The notes beneath the pieces are model-generated. The model was not told the origin of the DNA. It worked only from the letters and a program-made list of their open reading frames with translations, and did no database searches. A DNA stretch of 64,000 bases, taken from positions 8,532,001 through 8,596,000 of the forward strand of contig OX387608.1 of assembly GCA_947568835.1 (NCBI GenBank), read 5' to 3'. This DNA is from Protonemura montana (Eukaryota; Arthropoda; Insecta; Plecoptera; Nemouridae). How positions within the stretch are numbered: position 1 is the first letter of the stretch; each line of letters begins with the position of its first letter. The position numbers and the translations under genes were made by a program. Of the stretch, positions 23,378 through 36,392 are shown one piece after another.

Positions 23378-25061
23378 ACGGGAATCGCCGCGCTTTGGTC
23401 GTGAAGTGACTATGCGGATGGGTTTCCACTCTCTTTGTCCACACTTGCAACCTTCATGTTTTATGTCACCAATAATTATTGCAGTCGACCATCAACTTCT
23501 AAGAATCTATGGGATTGAGTTTTCTACATTCCTCTATGTGTGTTATGTGGTTTGACAGTGTATTTCTTCAGATTTGAAAAATCACAGATTTACGTTTAAA
23601 ATACATTTTAGCTGGATGTGACAGTGCTTAATCTCTACATGTTGTCACTTATATTCTGTAAACCTCCATATTCGCCTTTTGTCCCGATCGATCTGATTCC
23701 TGGCAAGACCTGGATGGTGAGTATATGCTCCAGGTTATATACTAGTTAAACAATTTTATATCCTATATAATTATATTATTATGATGTTTCAATATGATTT
23801 CTTACAATCTTGTAAAAGAGATGAAGATCAGGAGGAAAGACTTTGCTGTAAAAATTTTAAATAGAACTTTTACAATTCAAACTTTGCGCAAAAACTGTGC
23901 AAAGCGCTCTCCAACCAATGTGGGAGATTATGGTACTAATTTTAAAAGATTTGAACAGCAGAGGAAAACAGTTTTGAAAACAGAGTTTGATCGAGGTAGC
24001 AACCGAATAATTTGACTAATTTCTCCGTTTCTTGAACGAAAAGAGGTAATACATACTTTATCTTTCTTCGTTAGTCATGTACTTGTCGATTGCTCTCAAT
24101 AGGTACTTTTAATATATTAACACCTGGTAAATACTTTACCAGAACTGTCAATATTCATAATGTACATATACCCACATAAACCTTTCGATAGTCTTTGATG
24201 TACATCACCAACCTCGCCAGCTTTAGCTATAAACTAAAGAGAAATAAAAATTACAGGTTAAATCAGACTGGTGATCGTATGTGATGGCCAGTTTCCATCA
24301 ACAAATTTCTGAGGTGACAAAAGTAAGTTTTTCTAATTTCAGTAGAATTTTCATTACAATTTGATATCATACTGGCATCAACAAAAGTGCTCGCTTGCTT
24401 TGTGGACGGAATAAATTTCCAACACACACACACCTTATTGCAACTTTGCTAACGAAATTTTTATTTGCTAATAGAATAAGTGCCGCTCCAGTTATTTCAA
24501 AGAGAGAACTAATTTGTTATTTCTTGATTTAATAAGGAATGCTTGTAAAAGCAGGGTTACAAAAAAAAGGGTTCTGACTTGAATCGGTAACATGAGTTTT
24601 GAAAAACATGAAAACATTTACACCCAAAAACAGGAGTGCCCTGTAGCTAATTGTCCCAAGCCCCAGAACCAATATTCAGCCAAATATATAATATTAATAC
24701 CTACTACTCTTTTATTATTTGTGACATTTTTGTACACTATTTCTTCAATGGAATGCATTGTAATTATTCAATGTGCAAAGCTTATAAAATATGATGAAAT
24801 AACTGGAAACTTTAATTGCTACCAAGAAATTCCCAGAACTCTCAATTATTACAAACAGAACTTGCAGTCTTCAGGCAACACAAAATGACACAGATCATAT
24901 TTTATTACTAGTTTGTGTTCAACTGAAGGAACTTTCTGGCTCAGTAGTAGGTACCTGTTTCAAATTTCAAATTACCTTATTTTTGGTCCAGTATCTATAT
25001 AATGCAATATGTTCTTTATTACTCTTTTGTCTTTGAATTAGTAACTTTTGTCAACTTGTAG
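23378..25061. other. Intergenic or 5' intron region before the coiled-coil gene
   Basis: AT-rich 1.7 kb. It holds the 3' UTR of the RSL1D1-like gene and must contain the first exon or promoter of the coiled-coil gene, whose first recognised exon begins at an acceptor. Open frames at 23794-24015 and 24592-24888 are low in coding character and were not accepted. Confidence 0.4.
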
Positions 25062-28000
25062 GAGATGGAGCTTCAGGAGCAGATACATCAGTTTGCCACA
25101 GATGAATCACAGCACCAAATCGAGACCCTCAAGCGCAATCTCCAATTGCATTCTAAGAAACTTGCAGAAATGTGCGCCAAGTTCACCATGGACTTGCACC
25201 AGGCAGAAACTGCCGAGTCACAGGAATTGAAAATCATAAAGCGATTGCAAAACGAAATTCGCGAGCTGGAAGAGAAACTTGAACAAATTTCGCTGAAGAT
25301 TGCTGCAGTTAAATCAAATTGTCAGCCGTTACAGGCAAAGGTTTATCATTTCTTACCTTATGCTATTTTCATCCTTATTCCTGGCTATTTGTTTCCACTT
25401 ACAAGTCACCGCAGATTTTCCTATGTCTCATTTCATTGTGTATCTTAAATGTGAATGAAGTGAAAACTTTTAAGAAGATTATTTCAAATCATATCAGATA
25501 CAAATATTAGATTTGACACTCCAAGATGAGCCAAGTCAAAAGTGTCTAATTGTAACTATGAACCATGTTCATTGATGCAGAGCCGTACTGATGTTCTGAC
25601 AGCAGTTTTTTAGTGATCATATCCTAAACCAATGTAATTTAGTGTGGGAACCTTCAGAATCTGTGAGGCTAGCAAACCTACTGGGGTAGAGAACAAGAAC
25701 TTGTTTGCGCTAATGAACTGACACCCGTGACTACTTTATCACCACTGTTTGGTACTCAACGGTTTAACTTTCCTACTAATCATAAATGAAATGAAAGTCT
25801 GCACAGTTTCTGGATAAGTGACTGACTCACTTTACTTCCAACTGTGTCAGGTGGAGAGCACCGTGCAGTTTGGGAGAGCCCTCTCGGAGCATCAACCCCA
25901 AATGAAAAAGAGCGTAGAGGAGGTGAAAATGACTCGCGATGTGGAGCAGGCTGCAGTGGATGCTCTAGAAAAGGATGTCTGCGTTCTACTTGCCGATTAT
26001 AAGGCACTTCACCTAAATTTTGTCGAAGTTTTGACACCGCTCCGTGAAGAAGGTGAGATAATTGCAGATGAGAATACTAGAAAAGATTTGTAGAATTGTA
26101 TACTAATCGTTTGTGCCGAACACAGGTATGAACCTAAGCTAGGGGTATGTATAATTATAAATGGCCTAAAGTTGCATGTACATTGGAGTGGAAAAATGAT
26201 TGAAATATCTATTAATAGCAGCACCAGACCCTTGAGCAGATTTAATAGATTTTGTGAATGCATTGTGAGCAAATATGAAATAAAGACATACCAAATTGGG
26301 ATAGGAGGAAAAAAGAAAGAAGAAGGAGAGAAAGAGAAACCTCAACTTACTGGAAACTTGAAATATAATTGGCGCTGAGAGACGTACACTTGCAGTTTCA
26401 ATGTTTTGGCACTTGCCTGTGTTAGTGTGCGTTTACATAGAGAGCAGTATCTCCCTACCGTAACAACGCCAAGTGCCGAAATGTTAAAATTTCAAGTGAA
26501 CCTATAGATTTATAGATTTTTTGAGCCCTCCCTCTTTCTTAAGCCTTCATACATCAATTATCCAACCTTTTGGCAGTCACAACAAATTTTACCTAGGGGA
26601 TAATATGTTCATCAGTAAAACGTAATCCATAAATGTTAAACTACATTTCTTTCAGTCCGTAAGGAACGAGAGACTCGGCTTGCTTCGATAACCCAGCACA
26701 ACCAAAAGATTGCTGAGATTCAAGAGCAAATAAAAGAGGCGCAAGTCCTCTCGGCCAAGGAAGAAGCTATCAACGCAGAACTCAAAATAGCAATAGAAAA
26801 CGAGCAGAAACAAAAGTCGGCGCTCAATAGAGAATTTGAAAAAAACGAGACTGAATTCAAAACTGAGCACACTCTGGTTAAAGGCAACCTTGATGAAATA
26901 CAATCGCATATTCCGAGACATATCGAACGTATTGAAAGAGGCGTCGCAACGAAAGGTGAATATCAAAAGTTAATACCATTGATGAACGAATTAGAAATTG
27001 ATCAAAAAGAGACAGATCAGTTACTGATTTCCATTGGAATGGAGAAAATCCAGATTGTCAAGAAGCTGGAATTATCCACTAATGTAAAGATGAGTGCAGA
27101 GCAAGAGATTTCAAACACGCTGATTGAGATTGAGACGTCTACCACTATTGAGCAAGCTATGCAGAGAGACAGAGCCAGTCTCATTGAGAAACTCCAGTCA
27201 ATGGACAAGAAACTTTCGGAAAAAAATATCGAGATAACTGGTTTGGAAGTTTACTTGGAGAGTTTGAACGAAACAAAAATTAATATTGATAAGTGTACAG
27301 AGGAATTGATGTCAAAGTTCAATCTAGTGCAATCTTCGATAGAGAAAGTAAATTTAGACATTCAAGTCAACGAAGAGGAATTGGACAAGGCTAAACAGCA
27401 GTTAACAGACCTCGAAGAAAAGGCGAGCGCCATTCTTGCTGAAATTTGCCAAGTTGAGACCGACAATGTGACGGTGGTTGCAGAAAGAACGGAAATTGAA
27501 AGAGCTCTAATCGAAACTCGATCGCAGATAGAGCAAATGATTGCTGCAAAAGCCGAACTTGTCGAGCAAGTCAGGGCTATTGATTCTCAACTCGACACCA
27601 TTAACTTGGAGAGTATCGACTTGATGAAAAGCATTGAGGAGGCTGAATTGGAATTACAAACGTTGCTGAAGAAGAATGCAGAAATGGAGGAAAAAATTAA
27701 AGCCACTCTGTCTTCTTCTGAAATTCTGAAAGGTCAGATATTAGAAGAAACTTCTTATATTGAGACACTTGAGACCACAATCAACTTGACAGAAGAAGAA
27801 ATTAAAAGTACAGTGGATAAAACTAACAATGCTAAGGCTGATTTAGAAACGCTTACTGGTGATCTTGAACAAATTGCTCAGGCTTTAGAATCATCTCTGA
27901 TAGCTAAGGATATTGCTTTCAAAGAAAATTGTGTGGTAAAAACTGAGTTAAAAATCGCTACTGAGATGAAAGAAGGGAAGGACACAGAGTTTAAAATAAT

Positions 28001-30194
28001 TAAGGATGAACTGGCAATCAATAAAGCTATGGAAAAAGCAATCGAAGATCAAGCAGAAATTTTGCAGCTGGAGAATGAAAAACTGGCACGAGAGGAAGAA
28101 GAGTCATCAACAATGAATGCCAAATTTAAGAAAATCATTGATGAGAAGATGTTTGCAACTGAGGAGTCTTTAAATAAGCTAGCAGTTCTGCAGAGGAAAA
28201 AGGATGAAGATTCCAAAGCGATTGCCATTGCCCAGTCAGATTTCAATACAAATTTGGCTGCCGAATTGGAGATTGAGAACAAGATCAAAGGGTTGGAGGC
28301 TTCCAGTCTAGCAACCCAGTTGCAACACGAAGAGAGCCTGCGAACTATTGCTGAAGAAGATAGAAAAGCAGCTGAAGAGGAACAGTCCCTAGAGGAACTA
28401 CAAGCTCACCTAGAGACTGTCACTGAAAAACATTTGGAAGAAAAGGCAAAGTTGGAAGCCCTTGAATTAAATGTCAAGAAACTGGAAGATACGCTAGCAG
28501 ACCGTAAATTGGATGATCACGTAAGATCAGGAACGGAAAGCATCTAGACTAGAAATGAAGTATTAGGGTTTGATGTTTTTTTATGATTTTATTTATTTAC
28601 TACAGGGTCTCATTTTATAGTACGGTGGCAAGGTTTATTTCTTAATTATGATTTTTTTTTAGGAGGATCCGGATTTAATAAGAAAGAACGAGCTACTCAA
28701 AGAGGAACGAGATAAATTGGATATACAGTTACAGACAAATTTGGAGAGCAAGGTTTGTGTCATAGAATTACAATTTAATAGATTAAGTTTGAACTTGTTG
28801 CGATAGTTGAAGCAAGGTTGAAAATTGACCAAAATTTTTCTCAGATGGCTAGAAATAGAAAGACAACTGCATTCGTTTAAATGTGTATCATGATCACACA
28901 TTTTAGTTTTTTATATATTTATTTTTAAAAGCCACATCACTGTTTAATAAATAGTATTGAATACACAAATTTAATCTCTATAGATCTTTCCCTTAAACTT
29001 AACGACGAAATGCCTGCAGTTTTTTTACATATCCCACAAACTAGGAATTGAACAAACAAGGTCGAAATTTTTTCAGGCTGTTCGAAGGAATGAGGTGCGT
29101 GCGGTGAGCAGGCAATGGTTTGCAGACATGGCTGCCCTAAAAAAAGTGCTTGCCGAAGAGAAATTAAAAATACAGGAGCTGACCTCGGATTTGGTAAGTA
29201 CCGACTAAAGGTGGGTAGTTAAAAACCAACCTTTGTAAGAATGAGGTATTTATGAGGTAATGAAGCAAATAACTCAACCTACCAAAGATAAATGGCTGGT
29301 TGCGTAAGATGAAGATAGGTCTACATTTCGGCTGCTGTCTTGCCCTTGATCAATGTGGAGTAGAATGTGAAATAGGGAACAACGGAAATGAAGTAATCTT
29401 AATCCATCGTAGGTGTCCAATTGGCAATTGACCATTTTCAATTCAATGGTTTTTTATTATTAGCTCAGAAGCCAGTGTCAATTCATACAATTTTCAATCA
29501 AAAACAACAATAAAAGTAAAATTAGACATATACTTATTCTGAAACATGGTACAAAACCTACATCACAATTACTGAGCGCGTATCTATTCACAACATTTCT
29601 TTTTAAATATACTAATGCTATTGCCATTTCTTATGTCTAGTGTCTAACCATTTCAACTTAGTATGTTAAATTTTCCTCTTTCCTGTTCATTTACGAGCAT
29701 TTGTAGCCACTTTCACCATTTTATAATATTTACTTGTTTAAAAAAAGAAAAAAATTAAAAAAAAAAAATCTGCACGATGTTGAATACAATTAAAGAAGTA
29801 ACCAAATCCCTTTTTACATTCAAATCTCTGGTTATGCAGACTATTTCTTTTCAAGTTTCCCAGATTTTTTTTATAGATATTTACAGTTTCTGGACACGAA
29901 CTCAGATAAACTGTGATTAAAAAAAATTAAGCACAAGTTTCCAATTCTGAAACTTTTTCATTGTTCTAACTATGTTTATCAAAAAAAACTCTAAATGTCG
30001 TGTTTTATGTTAAAAAAAAGCCGAATCTGTAGATCTGTATTGATTTTTAGGGTTCAGAATCATCTACTAAAAAGGCAGCATATGCAGTGAAGACAGCAAA
30101 AGATAGATCTCCGAGGACACCATCATTCAAAGTTAAATCACCGGTCATTGCTGGGCCAAGTCGAAAATCACCCGTTAGTGCTGGATCAAATTAA
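25062..30194 (+). CDS. Large coiled-coil protein, not identified
   Basis: Six exons join in frame: 25062-25340, 25851-26052, 26656-28520, 28663-28752, 29077-29193, 30051-30194. The first in-frame ATG at 25065 gives 897 aa; an upstream coding exon is possible because 25062 follows an acceptor (CTTGTAG). About residues 1-830 are almost continuous Glu/Lys/Leu/Ile-rich heptad sequence with few prolines (for example ELEEKLEQISLKIAAVK, KLEALELNVKKLEDTLAD). The last exon is different: a short basic tail with SPRTPSFKVKSPV and a second RKSPV, i.e. SP/TP sites that look like CDK phosphorylation motifs. Length and shape fit cytoskeletal, ciliary or kinetochore scaffold proteins, but no family motif was recognised, so no function is assigned. 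AATAAA occurs about 180-190 bp after the stop. Confidence 0.75.
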
Positions 30195-30929
30195 TCTGTT
30201 ATGATGAGGTTGGCTAACCAAGATCTAACCTTAGTATCACCAAGCATGGTTATATAATCAGATATAGTGAATTAAGAATTTGACTTTGAGGGCTGCAAGG
30301 TCATAAAATGCACCACAAGTCACATCCCAGTTACATAGTTACTCAGCGCTAAATGTACAGAACAGATAAAAATATCTTAATAAAATAAAGATTATCAACG
30401 AAAACCTAGTTTTAATTAAATTACTTTTGGCTAAAAAATTTGTTTATTTTTTAACTTTTGCACATAACAATGGTGGTGCAATAAGAATGATCTCTTCACA
30501 AGTGTTTCGATAATTATCACACGCCACGCCTAATTAGAAAATAAATAAATAAATATGGCTGGACGAACACTACCAACAGTTTCCGACAGCTTCTGAACAG
30601 AAATACTGACTTTTCCCTAACAATTTTATCTTATTTACTTTCCCAGAGAATGTAAAATGCTGATCACTCACATTATACAAGGGTCTACTGCTATAATTTC
30701 TCCAATATATAAAATTGCACCTGAAGGAACTTTGTCAATTTACACTAAATTATATATTTCTGCATTTTCTTTCCATTTTTTTGGGAAAAAAATTGGCATA
30801 TTGTGAAAAATTACTTTTACACCAAAATATCATTGTTAATTTGTTGACTGTGAAGTTGAAATCGTTGATAACCAGAGACATGTTGATAACAGTCTTTGGT
30901 TCTGTCCTTCAAATTTCCTGCTTATTTGA

Positions 30930-31210
30930 GTTGGTTAGGGGGAGGGGGCAGCACCGCGTAGTGCGTGCAGCATTTTCCAACATGGCCGTTATTTCGGTCC
31001 GGTAGTAATTCAGTGGCGTACTGTGCAAGCGTGTGGTTTGATGCGTGTGTTCTAGTGCTTTTGGTTGTGTGTGCAGAACATTTATAAGTGGTTTCGAGCT
31101 GATGGGAGGAAACTCGTACGTGCTTTCATCCTCTTAGCTGGTCGCAGTCACGGTAGGATGCGAACTGCATCAATTGGATATATTTGGTTCGCCTTAAAAT
31201 GACGCTACCT
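30930..31210 (+). promoter_or_regulatory. Candidate internal promoter / 5' leader upstream of the zinc-finger exon array
   Basis: This stretch is clearly richer in G, C and CpG than its surroundings (GGGGGAGGGGGCAGCACCGC, GCCGTTATTTCGGTCCGG). It contains CAACATGGCCG, a YY1/Pho-like GCCAT core on the minus strand. Possible donors such as CACGGTAGGAT follow at 31151. It lies about 2.4 kb before the first array exon. The promoter role is inference from composition and position. Confidence 0.3.
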
Positions 31211-33359
31211 CGGTGCTGTCATAACCATATCATACTGCAGTTTCTTTCAGCATGTATTGTATTTCTTTTTGTCTCACAGGGTTTTTATTCACTCTGTTTG
31301 TATGTAATTGCGCTCTCCATCAAATTTTACCCTGAGGTGTAAACCCAAAAGTATCCCCTACCAGGATCCTTCTCATCACAAAATTTTGAATGGTTCGGTG
31401 AAACAGCAAATGTTGAATTTCCAGCTTCGTTGCGTTCCTACGTTCAAGATCGAAATAATATTTTCTAGGCTATATAGAATCTATCCAGGTATACAGCTCG
31501 AATTTTTTCTAGATTTGTATCATTGAATGGGATAGAGTTCTCGCATTATGTCGCTAGCGAGTCTGTTTCGTACCTGTTGGTTGGATTTATACCAATGTAG
31601 AATCACAGGTAGAATCATAGAAAAAGGATTAGTGGTTGTAGAATATGACTTATTCTATGTTACCACCTATAATGGAACCTTGAGCTGTCGGTAATATGGT
31701 TAAAGTGATTGTGTTTTATTTATTTATTTATTTATTTATCTTTGAAAATTTTTCTTCAACCAATATTGGAGATAAAGTAGTACCTACTTCTAACACAAAA
31801 CATGGAATATTGCTTATACTACACAGCATGGATTTCGTTTATATAACTCTGGTTGGTACTAAAAATGTCACCACGTTGGCGGCCTGACGTATTTTTTCAG
31901 CATTGTAGCGCAGGCCAAGCGAGTAATGAACCTTACATTACCTGTGGCTATATACAAGCTGAAAACCATATACATTTAATAGTTCTGATGTAGACAGGTA
32001 TTAAATTAAATTTGAATGAACTTGTAAGAATCACTCTTTACCAGCTTCCTTACCCTGTCACCGAATAATTCTAATTTAGCTTAGTGATAAAATTATAATT
32101 TAGTGTGACTTAAGGATAGATGATAATATACATTGATGCTGAAGTTCCAATTTATTGGGATTTTTTAAAATTGTGATCATCCGGATTAGCATAAAGTGCG
32201 CTTAGAGGACTTTTTGACTTATTGACATATCAACGGTGGCATGTCCGGTATTTGTATAGTTTTTTTGGGTATATTTTTGTTGGTTTTCTTTGATCGTTTG
32301 GGGTTTAGGTTGTTCACTTGTTGTTCAGCGGTCTGTCGTACATTTAGGAAGTTAAAAATATCCTGTTTTTGAAGAAAAATGCAAAATGAAAGCCAATTTA
32401 CTTATTGCGCTTTAGTGCAAAAATTCCCCCCGTCATACCGTGTTGTGCTACAGACAAGCAAGTGGCTCAAGAAATAGCCTTTTGGCAGTGAATGGAATAC
32501 TTCAATCAAAATGAGTTCAAATCACAAACAAGCAACACTTCTTGCACTTCCATGCAAGTAGGTACAGAATTTGGCATATTTGAGTTTCAATTTTTTATTA
32601 ACATGTTAGTTGTTGGTAAGTACCTAGTGCACGTACTACTAGTATCTAGTGGAGTTACTGCCTCTTTTACTAGAGACCCCAACTCACTGTTTGAAAGAAG
32701 AATATTTTGTTAGAAAGTCATTTTTAGATTGATCCTTAGCTTGCTTTTTGTTATTTTTTGTTGCTGAAGAAAGAGCTATTGGTTGATTGGTTTTTTATTG
32801 CAATCGATCTGATGGTTGATTTAATTAACGGCGTGTCAGCAGCTTGACCATTCGCGCTTGATTATTTTTATGAACATGGTCGTAAAGAATCGACCTTTGA
32901 AGAATGAAGCACATTGAAGCAAAGTGAATAAAAGTGTAATTTTTACAATATCATCAATTACAGTTCTAATGCAATATTGGCCTTATTATCAGACATTTGA
33001 TATCTTATTATAAAATGTCAAGGCATCCGATCTTTCGCTACCACCAACATCATTCAACTACATCATTCGTCAACACCCGAAAAGTTAATTGTTCGATACA
33101 GCGTAAAACTTTTACAGAGTACCTGGGTGTTACAAGTGCTTGGTCCCTGGGTGTGCAGTTTACTGTACTGTGTACTGGCTGGGTATGTATTATTTGGCCT
33201 TATTGTCTCCTTGTGTCAAATGGTGCCATGTTACAGGCCTGTTATCTAAACAACAGGAGACAGTATGGCTACCAACCAAGACACTGGGACTGAGCCGTTT
33301 ACCATGGTGCATCAAAACTTTTCGTCCAGGTTTTGGCTCTGTGGTTGGTTTTCAATGGA

Positions 33360-33465
33360 ATGTGGCATATTGGACTCGTGATTCAGAGCCGTGGGTAGAT
33401 GTTTGTGTGTTGAACGGTTTCGCTCTGTTGGAATTGATTTTTAATACCAAAATGCAATTCCCACG
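33360..33465 (+). repeat. Dispersed repeat, family D (copy 1)
   Basis: The wording TCAGAGCCGTGGGTAGATG ... GGTTTCGCTCTGTTGGAATT, then GATTTTTAATACCAAAAT recurs in diverged form at about 45866-45960 and 63440-63510 (TGATGTAGTAGATGGTTTTG and TGAAGTAGTAGACGCTTTTG). All three lie beside array exons, so the repeat may have been copied with them. Confidence 0.4.
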
Positions 33466-33508
33466 GAGCAAATGCTTTCAGGACATAAACATAGTGAACT
33501 TTTTTCAG

Positions 33509-33756
33509 GGACCTGGGATCAGCTAAATTATCATCACTGCGGGAAGTGCGGTCGCAGGTACAAAAGCAAGAGTTCGCTGACCTTTCATCTCCGCTACGAA
33601 TGCGGCAAAGAGCGGCAGTTTGCGTGTCAGCTATGTCCGTACAAGTCACATCAGAAGAGCCATCTCAAGCGGCATACCGATAGCCTTCACCCCCCAGTGA
33701 ATTTACTTGAAATCATTCAACAAAACGACACGCAATCTTTCTTGCCACCACACTAG
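33509..33756 (+). CDS. lola: lola alternative terminal exon 1
   Basis: Acceptor TTTTTTCAG at 33500-33508; stop TAG at 33754-33756. Finger 1 CGKCGRRYKSKSSLTFHLRY then EC; spacer GKERQFA; finger 2 CQLCPYKSHQKSHLKRHTDS then LH. It has the longest post-finger tail of the two-finger exons (about 21 residues, QQNDTQSFLPPH at the end). AATAAA at 33976-33981 can serve as its own poly(A) signal. This is the first exon of the array. Confidence 0.85.
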
Positions 33757-34718
33757 ATATAAACTACTCTGCTGAGTTAGTTGACGTTTCAAACATTAAT
33801 ATGAGACTTTGGGCCGTTAATTTGGGTTGGGCCATGGGTATTTTTTTTTTAGTATTTTAAATGCCACTGAAATCATTACTGAAAGTTCATTCATAAGTTT
33901 GTAGCAATGCCGGGGAGCACAGTATTGTGCTCATATCTTCTCTCGTGGGGTATGCCGTACTGTGTTCATTGGAACAATAAATACATCCTGTGTCTAGCCT
34001 ATCCTGTAGTATGCTCATGTAACTGATAAAAAATAAATTTTTCTCCTTTAAATTATTTCCCATTTCTATTTTTTATTTTTATTTACAATAAACACATATT
34101 TTTCTTTATGTCCTTTCGGTTTGATTGTATTTTGTGTATGTTCCTGTTACCTTACTTCCACAGCGTTAATGTTAAAATGAGCCATTTATCGATGGTTTAA
34201 CATTGATAAATGTCTGACTTATTGATGGTTTAACATCGACAATGTCGTTGTGAAAAAAGGCTGCCAATTGACAACTTTACTTATAAAAATGGAGGGTGCT
34301 ACTAGGTGGAGTCGACATTGCTTAGAATATTTGTTATTTCTTGCTGACAACTCCCAATTAGGACTGGTCTATACTCAATTAGTCTTTATTAATGCTAACC
34401 TCAACTATCGATATACATAAATTGCCTTTGTGGGTCACAATTATTTAATTGTAGATGTTTGTCATAAAGGACTGCTGCAAGCTCCATCGGGTGATACATA
34501 CCATTACCACCTGTTGCTGGCTTGTTTGCCCAGTAGAAAGTTTAACATAAACGTCGGTCTCTGACTGTATCTGTATCTGCTGTTGCCATTTAGCATACTA
34601 CTGGTTTTGAAATCAACGCTGATTTTACATCCAGAATTTTGTGATGTTGCAAGTTGACTTTTAAATCAACATTTTCATGACAAACAGAATAATCTGACAC
34701 AAGAATTTCGGTTTCCAG

Positions 34719-34963
34719 ACGCTTACGTGCCAAATTGCTCCGTACAAACAATTCTGACCGATCATGCCAGGTTGACGGGTGACGTTTCCAATAAACGTTA
34801 CCAGTGCCTTCGTTGCTCCAAGAGTTTCACCCAACAGTCGAACTTAAGTCGCCACATGAGCCGGGAATGCGGTCGAAGTCCCCGCTACAACTGCCCCATT
34901 TGTCCGTACCGCGCCAAAAGAAGCGATGCCCTTAGTGCCCACTTCAAACGCATGCACCAATGA
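34719..34963 (+). CDS. lola: lola alternative terminal exon 2
   Basis: Acceptor GTTTCCAG ends at 34718. The split codon would be Asp (AC). Linker AYVPNCSVQTILTDHARLTG and onwards; finger 1 CLRCSKSFTQQSNLSRHMSR then EC; spacer GRSPRYN; finger 2 CPICPYRAKRSDALSAHFKR then MH; stop one residue later. The spacer departs from GKEP, suggesting an older member. AATAAA-like sequences lie near 35141 and 35299. Its 5' flank (34360-34450) shares a block with the flanks at 36055 and 38618. Confidence 0.85.
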
Positions 34964-36392
34964 GTTTTGTGCTGAAAATTAGGACTAGCCGTCACTGTTA
35001 GTTTACAATGTATGCTATTGACACGCTGTGACATTGCTTTAGGTTTTTGTAAAGCATTTAGGGTTCTGAATGAGTGGGTTTGCCCTTTGTGCATTTGTTG
35101 TATCTGTACTAACCATTTCTCATAGTTGATATATTTTACAAAATAAAAAATATATGGAACACTTCCAATGAGATACCTAGCAGTTAATTAGCAGGTAAAT
35201 ACATAATTTGGCAATTCATGGAATTGCTTGTGGAAGGTACCTGTCACATATGTTCTTTTTACCTTGAGCTGGCAAACATATGCCTTATCAGCCAATTAAT
35301 AAAGCCTTGAAATTGTAATTTTTATGTCTTCTTTTTCTGACAATGAGTAACTCCAGTTCTCTTATGAGCTAGGATCCTCATGGTCAATTTTTTTACGTCT
35401 TAAAATATGAACTATAACCTTAGAGAAAATAATATGGGTTATTTTCCCGTATTATTTTCTCTAAGCTATAACCAAAGTCACTACTGATATACATATACAT
35501 ATACATATATATATATATATTTATATATATATACTTATCAATTGTATATTTTTTTATTTTTCTCTAACAATAAAATACCCCACACATTGCAAGCGTTTGC
35601 AATTTAAATCAGATTTTAAATCACTACTGATAAGTTTGAAAATAATGCTTTTTCAATGTAGATTGAACTGAAAGAAAAGAAAAATCTTTTCTAGGCAATC
35701 ATTATGAAAAAATATGCTTAGGTACCTAAAAAGTTGATGTGTAGTGCCTAAATCGTTAAAAATTTGGCCTTAAAAGTAATTTGGGACTGAATTTGAACAA
35801 TGTTCACTTTTTTTAAAGGGATGAACATTTTCAAGAAAGAAAGCTGTGCGACCGAGAAATCTATTTCTTCGTAAAATTTGAAACAAAATTTAGTTTGGAA
35901 AGCAGTTTTACCACTGAGTTTCCAATAAGTTAAGTCTCAGCTCTAATGTTAAAAGTCTTTGCCAAAAATGGCGACCAATCACTACTAGACAAACAAAATT
36001 AATGGAGTCACCGGCACTTCACATTTTGGGAAATTATATTTCGTTATGTCTCGTAAATTACTCTCGTTTAAGGCTGGTTTACGGTTGATTAATCTTTCTT
36101 AATGCTAGCCTCGCCAATTAATATACATGAATTGGTATTTTTAGTCTTACTTATTTAGATTTTTTAAGGACAGCAACTCAATCGTGTTAATCGGCAACTC
36201 AATTACAACTTGTTGGAGGCTTATTTGCTCCTCAGAATTTTAACCATTTTGCGCTATGACTCGGGACTAACTGGGACCCTAATGGTTTTACTAATAAAAT
36301 ACTACTGAAAATTTGTATATATTTAACTGTTACGGATACAACTAAGCTTCAAATCAGAGTGAGCCACGCCTGAACTGTGTGTTGTTTGGCAG
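34964..36392. other. Inter-exon gap with perfect hairpin, AT repeat and duplicated flank block
   Basis: Holds the hairpin 35419-35465, a (TA)n tract about 35490-35535 and a copy (36055-36150) of the flank block also found at 34360-34450 and 38618-38715. No further coding sequence was seen. Confidence 0.5.
35419..35465. repeat. 20-bp inverted repeat (hairpin) between array exons 2 and 3
   Basis: CTTAGAGAAAATAATATGGG and CCCGTATTATTTTCTCTAAG are reverse complements with a single T/C difference that is still a G-U pair in RNA; the loop is seven bases (TTATTTT). Such a stem is far longer than expected by chance here. It could be a miniature element core, or a structure acting on splicing or RNA ends. 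Confidence 0.85.

Larger units (their letters stand above)
30195..33508. other. Region between the coiled-coil gene and the first lola zinc-finger exon
   Basis: 3.3 kb with no recognised coding exon and no BTB-encoding sequence. The first part is the coiled-coil 3' UTR. A more GC-rich stretch is described separately at 30930-31210. A copy of a dispersed repeat (family D) is at about 33360-33460, directly before the first zinc-finger exon. Confidence 0.5.

Noticed and set aside
24592..24888. 98-codon open frame with a hydrophobic segment, just before the coiled-coil gene
   Set aside because: No donor leads from it into the coiled-coil frame, and the hydrophobic stretch is unlike the rest of that protein.
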